From assembly GCA_003225075.1 (NCBI GenBank), contig QIAP01000081.1, forward strand, positions 1-34,811: a stretch of 34,811 nucleotides of DNA, read 5' to 3'. Origin of the DNA: Acidobacteriota bacterium (GTDB lineage: Bacteria > Acidobacteriota > Terriglobia > Terriglobales > Acidobacteriaceae). This document shows, piece by piece, positions 7,754 through 15,664 of this stretch (positions are counted from its first letter, which is position 1; the number at the start of each line of letters is the position of its first letter). Below the pieces are notes generated by a model. The model saw nothing but the letters and a program-made list of their open reading frames with translations, had not been told where the DNA came from and searched no databases. The position numbers and the translations under genes are program-made.

Positions 7754-8958
7754 CTAGAATACTTTCACGAAATTTTTCCCCGGCATCTGCCTGACTTTCC
7801 CGGCCAGCTCCAATTCGAAAAGTGCAGCGAAAATCTCGGACAATGACACCTCCCCCTCCAGCCGCTCCACGAGCTCATCAATGTGCGTGGATTCATCGGC
7901 TTTGAGCAGAGCAAATATCTTCTTTTCGTGGGGGGCGAGTTCTGCGTCGTCCCCGAATAAGAGATGCAGTCCCGGCCCGCGGCGATTCAGCGGTAGCCGG
8001 CCCCAACAACAGTCGCACCTCCGCCGGCAGATCATCCCAAACATCTTCCCAGGTGGCGACCAGCTTGGCTCCCTGCTTTATCAAAGTGTTAGCTCCCCAG
8101 GAGTTCTTGTTTGTAACATTGCCTGGAACTGCAAATACATCGCGATTCTGCTCCCGTGCGCAGCGCGCCGTAATGCGTGTGCCGCTGTAGTCGGCCGCCT
8201 CAACCACCAGCACGCCCACTGACATCCCGCTGATAATGCGATTGCGAATGGGGAAAGTTTTGCGGGAATGCAGCAGTGCCCATAGGGAATTCCGAAATCA
8301 ATGCTCCGCCACACCCCAGTATCTGCTCCGATAGCCGCGAGTTTTCTTTGGGATAAATCAGGTTAATACCAGTACCGAACACCGCCACTGTTTTGCCTTT
8401 CGCAGTAATCGCACCGCGATGTCCGGCGGTATCCACTCCCCGCGCCATGCCACTTATGATGACCAGCCCGCGGGCCGCTAGATCACACGCCAGTCGCTCT
8501 GCCAAGCCCGAACCGTAGGGGGTGGGATGACGTGTGCCTACCAGCGCAATTCCGGGCTGGGAAATTGCATCTGACTTCCCTCGAACGTACAACACCATGG
8601 GCGCATCGTAGATTTGTTTGAGTTGTGCTGAATAGGATGAATCCTCGAGCGATACAATTTTTACGCCCTCCGCGATGGCGCGCTCTGCCTCTTCCTTCGC
8701 CAGTTCAATTGATTTACCGGTAGCCAGCGACTGCGCTGAGCTGGCGAGAATGCCCGTCGCTTCCAGTTCAGTCAGAGAAGCACGGAATACGGCTGCTACC
8801 CCACCGAGGTATTCCACAACACGTCGCGCCCGGGTCGGGCCTAAACCCGGCGTCAGCGAGAGAGCTAGCCATTCGAGGGTATGGGCCTCATGGGCTGTGG
8901 CAATCGCTGTTGACCTGGCTGTGGACACCGCTGCCTCCACGTCGCGGACTGTACACAC
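7754..8958 (-). pseudogene. dprA: dprA (DNA processing protein A), broken by two +1 frameshifts
   Basis: Three frames together give one complete DprA, the RecA loader for transformed single-stranded DNA. Piece 1 (8958 to about 8250) has an N-terminal helical domain and the Rossmann-like core: GIALVGTRHPTPYG, ISGMARGVDTAGH and [14 protein letters not shown]. Piece 2 (about 8250 to 7960) continues with [16 protein letters not shown] and [18 protein letters not shown]. Piece 3 (about 7960 to 7754) is the winged-helix end, [20 protein letters not shown]. Frame 1 to 2 is repaired by removing one base from the GGGG run at 8250-8253. The second shift lies near 7951-7975. Either the gene is decaying or the sequence has errors here; the neighbouring genes are intact. 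The first codon is GTG (8956-8958), and the exact start is uncertain. Confidence 0.85.
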
Positions 8959-9032
8959 GCTCTAATCTTGCGTCAAGGAGCGCGGTCACAGCAGTTTGTT
9001 AGAATCGAGGCTTGACCATCAAGGGTGCGCTC

Positions 9033-9890
9033 ATGAGACGGCTGCGGATTTCGGCAATTTCATACCTCAACACCGCGCCTCTGATGTGGGACTTCGAACA
9101 CGGTACGGCGGCGGCCGAGTTCGATCTTTCTTATACGATTCCTTCTGCCTGCGCGGCCGCCTTAAGCGCCGCAACCGCCGATATTGGCATCATTCCGGCC
9201 GCCGCGTACGCCACCATCCCCGACCTGGTTATTTTGCCGGGGGTAGCAATCGCCTCTCGTAATGCCGTCCGGTCAATTCTTTTGATCAGCAAAATCCCAT
9301 TGGAGAGAGTCCGCACGGTTGCTCTGGATACCTCTTCCATCACTTCGGTCGCGCTCACCAAAATATTGTTCGCGAAGTGGCTTGGCGGGAAACGGCAGTA
9401 CACCTACATGGCGCCCAACTTAGACCAAATGCTGGAGCAGCACGACGCTGCCCTGGTGATTGGGGATCCTGCGTTAAAGGTGGACTGCTCGCGTTACCTG
9501 GCCTTGGATTTAGGTCAGGACTGGCGAGAGCGAACCGGAAAGCCCTTTGTTTTTGCTTTCTGGGCCGTACGCCGCACGGCGCTGCAAGATGGAACCTCCG
9601 TTGACCTGGTGAATACATTTCAAGAATCGCGCGATCATGGATTAGAACCCCAAAATCTCGCAGTTATCGCTCGTCTCTGGGGGTCACGGCTGGGTCTCAG
9701 CGCTACGGAGATCAATAGTTATCTGACGAAGAATATCCACTTTTATCTCGATCCGGAGTGTCTGGAAGGATTACAGCTCTTCTATCAATACGCGGCCGAG
9801 TGCGGTGTTCTGCCCTCTGCGCCTGCTTTGCAATTTCTGGACGTTCGGAATCCAGAGACCGCACGACTCGTGGCACTTGATCTTCACTGA
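9033..9890 (+). CDS. mqnA: Chorismate dehydratase MqnA (futalosine menaquinone pathway)
   Basis: 285 residues from the preferred start. MqnA converts chorismate to 3-enolpyruvyl-benzoate, the entry step of the futalosine route to menaquinone. The periplasmic-binding-protein-like fold is recognisable from the N-terminus (RISAISYLNTAPL), the Ser/Asn-rich active-site segment (DTSSITSVALTKILF), and DAALVIGDPAL followed by GKPFVFAFW. I chose the ATG at 9033 because MRRLRISAISYLN is the usual MqnA beginning and AAGGG sits upstream; a TTG at 9012 would add seven residues but has its GAGG only one base away. dprA is divergent. The stop is inside a small hairpin (CTGACC 9887-9892 with GGTCAG 9900-9905). 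mqnC follows after one gene. Confidence 0.92.
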   Translation: MRRLRISAISYLNTAPLMWDFEHGTAAAEFDLSYTIPSACAAALSAATADIGIIPAAAYATIPDLVILPGVAIASRNAVRSILLISKIPLERVRTVALDTSSITSVALTKILFAKWLGGKRQYTYMAPNLDQMLEQHDAALVIGDPALKVDCSRYLALDLGQDWRERTGKPFVFAFWAVRRTALQDGTSVDLVNTFQESRDHGLEPQNLAVIARLWGSRLGLSATEINSYLTKNIHFYLDPECLEGLQLFYQYAAECGVLPSAPALQFLDVRNPETARLVALDLH

Positions 9891-9933
9891 CCCAGATACG
9901 GTCAGTTAGCAACCAACTCTTCTAAGATGTCTT

Positions 9934-10596
9934 ATGGATTTTCGTCTTCTTACCCTCGTTGCAGCTTCGCAAACTGTGCGGTGGCTGCGTCGCCTTGGCG
10001 GACCCGGTCTAATTTTATTGGGACTGGCGGACAATTCCGTGATTCCGCTACCCGGTAGCATGGATGCGCTCACCATCTGGCTGGCAGCGAGCCATCGGGA
10101 GTTCTGGCTTTACTACACGCTGATGGCGACCGCGGGATCCGTGCTAGGCGGGTACGTCACCTATCGCCTGGCACGGAAGGGTGGCAAGGCGACGCTGGAG
10201 CGAAAGATATCCAAAAGCAAAGCCAAGAAGGTTTACAAGAAGTTCGAACGCTGGGGTTTTTGGGCTGTAGCCGTTCCTGCATTACTTCCCCCGCCTTTCC
10301 CCATCGTACCCGCGCTGCTGGCGGCTGGCGCGATGCAGTACTCTCGCAGGAAGTTCTTGGGCGCGCTTGCACTGGGCCGCGGAATCCGTTTCACAATAGT
10401 GGCTTACTTCGGAGCACGCTACGGCCGCCACGTCCTGGGATTCTTCTCCAAGTATTACAAGCCTGCGTTGCTGGTGCTTATCGGGTTTTCGGTCATTGCA
10501 GGCCTTTTCGGCTTGTTTCAGTACCTGCGATTCCGGCGTGAGAACAAGAACATGGGCACCAAGCCAAAGGGTGTTCCGCGCCACAAAATTGCCTGA
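9934..10596 (+). CDS. DedA/VTT-family membrane protein
   Basis: 220 residues with 4-5 membrane segments and the family's re-entrant loop features: GLADNSVIPLPG near residues 30-42 and PALLPPPFPIVPALLAAGAM near 113-132, then the conserved GRGIRF segment. DedA/VTT proteins act in the inner membrane and have been linked to lipid-carrier flipping and membrane homeostasis; the substrate here cannot be told. A basic, Lys-rich stretch (KISKSKAKKVYKK, about 90-102) joins the two halves, and the C-terminal tail is basic. It sits between mqnA and mqnC on the same strand, so it may be co-transcribed with them, although a possible separate promoter precedes mqnC. No clear Shine-Dalgarno sequence. Confidence 0.88.
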   Translation: MDFRLLTLVAASQTVRWLRRLGGPGLILLGLADNSVIPLPGSMDALTIWLAASHREFWLYYTLMATAGSVLGGYVTYRLARKGGKATLERKISKSKAKKVYKKFERWGFWAVAVPALLPPPFPIVPALLAAGAMQYSRRKFLGALALGRGIRFTIVAYFGARYGRHVLGFFSKYYKPALLVLIGFSVIAGLFGLFQYLRFRRENKNMGTKPKGVPRHKIA

Positions 10597-10603
10597 AGCA
10601 AGT

Positions 10604-10633
10604 TTGGATCGAAACCATCCACTCCGATAGAAT
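10604..10633 (+). promoter_or_regulatory. Candidate sigma-70 promoter for mqnC
   Basis: TTGGAT (10604-10609) and TAGAAT (10628-10633) are spaced 18 bases apart. If used, transcription would begin near 10640, so the upstream ATG at 10632 could not be the start and the ATG at 10662 would be. Similar TAGAAT hexamers stand shortly before other genes in this window (9000, 16171, 25934). Confidence 0.35.
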
Positions 10634-10661
10634 GTGTAGTACTGGTCGGTCCGTTCAAGTC

Positions 10662-11708
10662 ATGATTCTCACCAAACAGCAAGCGCTCGAGATGTTCCGA
10701 TCAGATGACCTCATCGGCATCGGCATGGAAGCCAATTCGATACGCCGCAAGCTCCATCCCGAAGGTGTGGTCACGTACATCATCGACCGCAATATTAATT
10801 ACACGAATTTCTGCACTGAGTATTGCACCTTCTGCGCTTTCTATCGGCCACTCAAAGGGCAACGTGCTAAAGAAGGATACATTCTCGATCTCGAGACCAT
10901 CTACGACAAGATTCGTGAAACCGTCGAATTGGGCGGCACCGGCGTGCTGATGCAGGGCGGACTGCATCCCGACCTGAAGATTGATTGGCACGAGCAGATG
11001 CTGCGTGGCATCAAGCGGCGTTTTCCCAAAGTTCATTTGCACTGCTATTCAGCTTCCGAAATCATTGCCATTGCGGAGTACAGCTCGCTAAGCATTCGCG
11101 ACACAATCTCTTATCTGCGCGATGCCGGCCTTGATTCCATTCCCGGCGGGGGAGCCGAAATTCTGGATGACGAAGTGCGCTACCGCATCGCCCGCCTGAA
11201 GTGCCTCACCGACGACTGGCTCAATGTCCATCGCACCGCTCACCAACTGGGCATGCGTACTACCGCGACGATGATGTTCGGTGTGGGCGAAAACTTTGAG
11301 CACCGCGTCAACCACTTGCAGCGCTTGTACGATCTACAGGAAGAAACCGGGGGCTTCACCGCATTTATACCCTGGACATTTCAGCCGTCGAACACGGCAT
11401 TGGGTGGGCGTCATTGGGATGAGGCCACAGCGGTCGAGTATCTCAAGATGCTGGCGATTTCCCGGCTCTACCTTTCAAACTTCCTCAACGTGCAATCGAG
11501 CTGGGTCACACAGGGGCTCAAGGTGTGCCAAATGGGTCTCCGCTTCGGAGGAAATGATGTCGGATCGGTGATGTTGGAAGAAAACGTCGTGCGCGCCGCC
11601 GGCGTCACCAATTGCACCACCGAGGAGGAGCTGCGACGCATCATCCGCGATGCCGGCTTCCGCCCGGTTCAGCGGGACACGTTATATCGTACCTACTTCT
11701 TGAATTAG
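10662..11708 (+). CDS. mqnC: Cyclic dehypoxanthinyl futalosine synthase MqnC (radical SAM)
   Basis: 348 residues from the preferred start. MqnC is a radical SAM enzyme that cyclises dehypoxanthine futalosine. The 4Fe-4S/SAM motif is C51-x3-C55-x2-C58 in NFCTEYCTFCAF, preceded by VTYIIDRNINYTN, which distinguishes MqnC from MqnE. DAGLDSIPGGGAEIL and the TIM-barrel C-terminus (WTFQPSNTALGG) also fit MqnC. The longer ATG at 10632 would add ten residues (MCSTGRSVQV) unlike the family and overlaps a putative promoter; I prefer 10662, though neither has a strong Shine-Dalgarno sequence. It works with mqnA just upstream and mqnD at 19438; mqnB and mqnE are not in the window. Confidence 0.94.
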   Translation: MILTKQQALEMFRSDDLIGIGMEANSIRRKLHPEGVVTYIIDRNINYTNFCTEYCTFCAFYRPLKGQRAKEGYILDLETIYDKIRETVELGGTGVLMQGGLHPDLKIDWHEQMLRGIKRRFPKVHLHCYSASEIIAIAEYSSLSIRDTISYLRDAGLDSIPGGGAEILDDEVRYRIARLKCLTDDWLNVHRTAHQLGMRTTATMMFGVGENFEHRVNHLQRLYDLQEETGGFTAFIPWTFQPSNTALGGRHWDEATAVEYLKMLAISRLYLSNFLNVQSSWVTQGLKVCQMGLRFGGNDVGSVMLEENVVRAAGVTNCTTEEELRRIIRDAGFRPVQRDTLYRTYFLN

Positions 11709-11755
11709 GTCTAGTTTTCCTCGGGGATTCGGGGGAAAGTTCGCCAAATGGAAAC

Positions 11756-11775
11756 GGCCTCGAGATGTCGAGGCC
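11756..11775 (+). terminator. Perfect 8-bp hairpin downstream of mqnC
   Basis: GGCCTCGA (11756-11763) and TCGAGGCC (11768-11775) form a perfect stem with loop GATG, 48 bases after the mqnC stop. No T-run follows, so it could be a transcript-stabilising 3' hairpin or a factor-dependent end rather than a classical terminator. Confidence 0.4.
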
Positions 11776-11788
11776 GATCTGGATGCGT

Positions 11789-11807
11789 CAGCACCCCGTC
11801 AAGGTCA
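11789..11807 (+). repeat. Inverted copy of the tRNA anticodon-arm sequence
   Basis: Bases 11789-11807 match the anticodon arm of the minus-strand tRNA (plus-strand 11956-11974) in 18 of 19 positions, in inverted orientation. The shared core ACCCCGTCAAGGTCA is identical over 15 bases. No further tRNA-like structure surrounds this copy. Confidence 0.6.
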
Positions 11808-11851
11808 GCAATTATTATCCCCTTGTGGTAATCCCAAATCAAGTTACTTCT

Positions 11852-11885
11852 GGGGAGCCTCCACCCCGCCTGGGAGGCCATCCCC
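11852..11885 (-). terminator. Bulged hairpin 3' of the tRNA
   Basis: GGGGA-GCCTCC (11852-11862) pairs with GGAGGC (11873-11878) and TCCCC (11881-11885), with a 2-base bulge: 11 pairs in all. It lies about 40 bases downstream of the tRNA 3' end in the tRNA's direction. There is no T-run. It may end or protect the tRNA precursor. Confidence 0.35.
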
Positions 11886-11925
11886 GCCTTTCATCCCCTG
11901 CCCCCTGCCTACACACAGCCGGGAA

Positions 11926-11997
11926 TGGACCTGGCGGGATTCGAACCCGCACCTGTGACCTTGACGGGGTACTGTGCTCCCTTTACACCACAGGCCC
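11926..11997 (-). tRNA. tRNA, Asp-like (anticodon GTC), atypical anticodon arm
   Basis: 72 bases, no encoded CCA. Acceptor stem GGGCCTG/CAGGTCC pairs with one G-U; the discriminator is A. Position 8 is T, the D-arm is GTGT/GCAC with a GG-containing loop, and the T-arm is perfect (GCGGG, TTCGAAT, CCCGC). The central bases give anticodon GTC (plus-strand 11963-11965). The anticodon stem GTACC/GGTCA has only three good pairs, with two mismatches at its base, and position 33 is C instead of the near-universal U. The A discriminator is also unlike most bacterial tRNA-Asp (G73). The identity is therefore provisional. It could be a functional divergent tRNA, a damaged one, or a sequence altered by recombination with the inverted copy at 11789-11807. 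Confidence 0.7.
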
Positions 11998-12114
11998 ACA
12001 GGACCGAAGTGTAATGTTGATGAGTTAAATATGCATGGTTGTCGGTCACAACCTGATGTTCATTCCCTCTGGATAAAAATGGTGTTACTTTGCTATCTCT
12101 CGGGAAGCCTACCC

Positions 12115-13788
12115 ATGAGACTTCGGCAATTATCAGTTTTCTCTGTGCTCTGCGCAATTGCCTTATGGGCGCAGAACCCAGCCTCTTTGAAAGACAACAA
12201 GTGCACGCTAAAGGGCACGGTTGTCAAAGAACCGAGTAGCGAGCCAATCAAAAAGGCTACCATCGAGCTGATTACAGAAAACCAACAAGAGGGTGGAAAC
12301 TACACTGCTGTTAGCGATCAGGATGGGCACTTCCAAATTGAGGGAATCGAGCCCGGCCGATACCGGTTGTTCGCCGAGCGCACCGGCTACATCGGTGTCG
12401 AAAAGAAGCAACATCGGTCATCAGGGGTAGTGCTTTCCTTCGAATCAGGTCAGCAACTCAAAGACCTGCTGATACGTATGCTTCCGGCGGCAGTCATTAC
12501 AGGCCGGGTGGTTGATCAAGACGGCGACCCGTTGCCCAACGTGGAAGTTACCGTTTCGCGAACCAACTACTCCAGTGGTCGCCAGCACTGGGAAGCGCTT
12601 GGTTCGGAGCGTAGCAATGACGTGGGTGAGTTCCGCATCGGCAGCTTACTGCCTGGACGTTATTTCGTTTCCGCCAGTCCCCCGCCCGATTTCCAGACGC
12701 TCGCGTCGGCTTCAAAGGAAGACGCTCAAGCCCACGGTGCGCCCGAGATGGCGTATGTCACGACTTACTATCCCGCGACCCACGACCGTAGTCAGGCGTC
12801 GGAAATTGAGATTCGCGCCGGCGAGGAGTCGCCCGTAAATTTCACACTTGTCCCAAGCGCTACATTCCGGATACGTGGCACTGTTTCCAATCTGCCCGCG
12901 AGCGCCGAGACTGTCGTTACGCTTTATTCCCGCGAATTCAGCTTGGTCTCCAGCACGGCCGAAGTCAGCAAGAACGGCACATTTGAACTGCGTGCTGTTG
13001 CCCCGGGTTCATACACGGTTGTGGCCACAGCCCTCATTGGTGAAAACGCGCAGTCGGCGCGGCAGAGTATCGAGCTTGCCGCTTCAAATGTAGAGGGACT
13101 GCGACTCATTCCTGTGCCGGGTGCCTTGGTGAAAGGTCGCCTTCGTGCAGAGGGTGCTGGTCAGGTTGATCTATCGCAATTTTTTCTACTTTTGCACTGC
13201 GCGGATGGGGACTATAGCTGCATGAACGCGATACCCTTAGGGGCGGGCGACCCCGCACAGCCCGCGCGTGTCAAAAAAGATGGCAGTTTTGAATGGAAGG
13301 GCGTACCGCCGGGTAGGTATGACATCCAATTCGCAGCGGAGGCCGGTGCAGTCGCCGATTATTTTCTAAAATCTCTCGTCATAGGTGAAAGAAATATCCC
13401 CGATGCGACACTGACTGTAAGTAGCACGTCCCTTTCACTCGATCTAATCGTTAGCGCTAATGGCGGAAGCATCGAGGGCACAGCCGTGGACGAAAAAAAT
13501 CGGGCGGTAGCAAATGCAAGTGTCGTTGCTATTCCCGAGTCCCGATATCGCAATCGTCCTGACCGCTATCACCAGGCAGTCACTGACCAGCATGGTCACT
13601 TCTCCTTGCACGGTTTGAATCCCGCAATCTACACCATCATCGCGTGGGATGAATTAGATGGTGATCGTTACTTAGACCCTCAGTTTCTGAAAAACTATGA
13701 GAGCAATGCCACCACGACGCACATGGAAGAAGGCAGCCATATTAACCTTGTGCTTCAGGTTAATTCTCTGCCGGACGACTCGCCATAA
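12115..13788 (+). CDS. Secreted protein with carboxypeptidase-regulatory-like repeats
   Basis: 557 residues from the preferred ATG. The N-terminus MRLRQLSVFSVLCAIALWAQ is a signal peptide, and GGAAG precedes the ATG by 8 bases; the open frame continues upstream into the tRNA but that part is not signal-like. About five beta-sandwich modules of the CarboxypepD_reg/Cna-B type follow. Each opens with a G-x-V strand and closes with a conserved turn: DGHFQIEGIEPGRYRL, VGEFRIGSLLPGRYFV, NGTFELRAVAPGSYTV, DGSFEWKGVPPGRYDI and HGHFSLHGLNPAIYTI. Such proteins are abundant in Acidobacteriota and are thought to be exported or cell-surface proteins. No catalytic domain or TonB-dependent barrel is present, so the function is unknown. 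Confidence 0.85.
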   Translation: MRLRQLSVFSVLCAIALWAQNPASLKDNKCTLKGTVVKEPSSEPIKKATIELITENQQEGGNYTAVSDQDGHFQIEGIEPGRYRLFAERTGYIGVEKKQHRSSGVVLSFESGQQLKDLLIRMLPAAVITGRVVDQDGDPLPNVEVTVSRTNYSSGRQHWEALGSERSNDVGEFRIGSLLPGRYFVSASPPPDFQTLASASKEDAQAHGAPEMAYVTTYYPATHDRSQASEIEIRAGEESPVNFTLVPSATFRIRGTVSNLPASAETVVTLYSREFSLVSSTAEVSKNGTFELRAVAPGSYTVVATALIGENAQSARQSIELAASNVEGLRLIPVPGALVKGRLRAEGAGQVDLSQFFLLLHCADGDYSCMNAIPLGAGDPAQPARVKKDGSFEWKGVPPGRYDIQFAAEAGAVADYFLKSLVIGERNIPDATLTVSSTSLSLDLIVSANGGSIEGTAVDEKNRAVANASVVAIPESRYRNRPDRYHQAVTDQHGHFSLHGLNPAIYTIIAWDELDGDRYLDPQFLKNYESNATTTHMEEGSHINLVLQVNSLPDDSP

Positions 13789-13882
13789 GTCTCTGAATCC
13801 AAAGGATATTTTGTGACCAACGAGCGTGCTGCGTCTCAGGTCGGGTAAAATAAAAGGTTTGCGTTACCCGGATTGATCAAGC

Positions 13883-15517
13883 TTGCTGAACTGCGCGCCC
13901 ATTTCGTCCTTTGCAATACTTGTCGCTCTGTCCGCATCTCGCGGCATTTGGCAATACTTCCGCCAGCATTTTCTTGATCGGACATTCCAGGGCCTCTACC
14001 ACGCCAATGCATTCGACATGGCCTTGTTGATCCCATACTTCGTCGTGCTGGTACTGCTGGCCTCCTACGGCATACACCGCTATACCCTGGTTTACCTTTA
14101 TTACAAAAACAAGAAGAACCGCACCCTTGATCCGCTAGCGTATTTCTCTGATCTGCCACGAGTCACGGTTCAACTTCCAATCTTTAACGAGCAATACGTT
14201 GTTGATCGTCTCCTGGATGCCATTTGCCGGCTGAACTATCCGCGAGAGAAGTTGGACATCCAGGTGCTGGACGATTCCACGGACGAAACCAGGACGGTTG
14301 CGCGCAATCTGGTGGAGCGGTATGCAGCTTTGGGAAACCCCATCACCTACCACTACCGCAGGAAGCGTTTCGGGTTCAAAGCCGGTGCACTCGCGGAAGG
14401 ATTGAAGACAGCAAAAGGCGAGTTCGTCGCTATTTTCGATGCCGACTTCGTACCGCCAGAGGATTTTCTTCTGCGTACTATCCACCATTTCACCGATCCG
14501 AAGGTCGGCATGGTGCAGACGCGCTGGACACACATCAATCGCCACTACTCGTTTCTTACTGAAGTTGAAGCCATTCTGCTCGACGGACATTTTGTGCTCG
14601 AACACTCGGGCCGCGCCCGCAGTGGCGTCTTTTTCAATTTCAACGGCACTGCGGGGGTCTGGCGGCGGCGCGCTATCGATGAAGCGGGCGGATGGCAACA
14701 CGATACTCTGACCGAAGATACCGACCTCTCCTATCGGGCTCAGCTCCTGGGTTGGAAATTTATCTACTTGCAGGATGTCGAGTGCCCCGCCGAATTACCG
14801 GTGGAAATGACGGCTTTCAAGACCCAGCAGGCGCGCTGGGCAAAAGGCCTGATCCAAACTTGCAAGAAAATCCTGCCCCGCGTGCTGAAAAGCGATGTGC
14901 CGGGTCGGGTGAAGCTCGAGGCCTGGTATCACCTGACAGCGAATCTCAGTTACCCGCTGATGATCGTGTTGTCGGTGCTTCTGTTGCCAGCCATGGTTAT
15001 TCGCTTTTACCAGGGATGGTTTCAGATGATGTACATCGATCTCCCGTTATTTTTGGCGTCGACGTTCTCCATCTCGAGCTTCTACCTGGTGTCCCAGAAG
15101 GAATTATTTCCCAAGACCTGGCCGCGTGCTCTGCTTTATCTCCCCTTTCTGATGGCGCTCGGCATTGGTTTGACAGTCACCAACACCTGCGCGGTGCTGG
15201 AGGCTCTCGCCGGCAAGCAGAGCGCGTTCGCCCGCACACCGAAATACCGGGTGGAATCGAAAAAAGATAAAGTGGCTGCTAACACGTACCGCCGACGCTT
15301 GGGCTGGGTACCGTGGCTGGAGATGCTCATCGGCTCATACTTCGCTCTCACCGTGTACTACGCTGTGGACAACGAGAATTACATTACCGTACCGTTCCTC
15401 ATATTATTTGTGGTCGGCTATTGGTACACGGGTCTAATGTCGCTGCTGCAGGGGCGTTTTGCCGGCCTTGCTTTGAGCGCAGACAGTCACAACAAACCCT
15501 TCCCCGTAGGCGTCTAA
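13883..15517 (+). CDS. Cellulose-synthase-like family 2 glycosyltransferase
   Basis: 544 residues. This is a processive-type GT2 membrane enzyme with two N-terminal hydrophobic segments (about 46-75) and a cytoplasmic catalytic domain. It carries the four hallmark motifs: VLDDSTDET (129-136), DAD (186-188), TED (277-279) and QQARW (315-319, the QxxRW motif). About four C-terminal membrane segments follow (about 345-430 and 465-530). It probably uses a nucleotide sugar to build a beta-linked polysaccharide that is extruded through its own channel; the product (mannan, glucan or other) cannot be told. The start is the TTG at 13883, forced by an in-frame TGA at 13874; the conserved FLDRTFQGLYHANAF requires a start upstream of the first ATG. 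No accessory cellulose genes adjoin it. Confidence 0.9.
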   Translation: MLNCAPISSFAILVALSASRGIWQYFRQHFLDRTFQGLYHANAFDMALLIPYFVVLVLLASYGIHRYTLVYLYYKNKKNRTLDPLAYFSDLPRVTVQLPIFNEQYVVDRLLDAICRLNYPREKLDIQVLDDSTDETRTVARNLVERYAALGNPITYHYRRKRFGFKAGALAEGLKTAKGEFVAIFDADFVPPEDFLLRTIHHFTDPKVGMVQTRWTHINRHYSFLTEVEAILLDGHFVLEHSGRARSGVFFNFNGTAGVWRRRAIDEAGGWQHDTLTEDTDLSYRAQLLGWKFIYLQDVECPAELPVEMTAFKTQQARWAKGLIQTCKKILPRVLKSDVPGRVKLEAWYHLTANLSYPLMIVLSVLLLPAMVIRFYQGWFQMMYIDLPLFLASTFSISSFYLVSQKELFPKTWPRALLYLPFLMALGIGLTVTNTCAVLEALAGKQSAFARTPKYRVESKKDKVAANTYRRRLGWVPWLEMLIGSYFALTVYYAVDNENYITVPFLILFVVGYWYTGLMSLLQGRFAGLALSADSHNKPFPVGV

Positions 15518-15664
15518 GTTCTTTTAGTTAGGTTAGCGGCTGATTCGGCTACTTCTTGGCCTGAAACCTTTGGCGCTGTGGCACGTCACATATCAGCAAC
15601 ACGGATTTTGAGAACCCGGTTGCTGGTAAAAAGGGCAATCGATCGGGTTGCCATAGAGGACTGA

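Noticed and set aside
11974-12114. Upstream extension of the CarboxypepD_reg-like protein starting inside the tRNA
   Set aside because: The extension overlaps the tRNA on the other strand and is not signal-like; the signal peptide begins at 12115.
15578-15600. TGGCACG as a possible sigma-54 promoter upstream of the selenoprotein candidate
   Set aside because: No GC follows at the needed spacing; the nearest is 4 bases too far.
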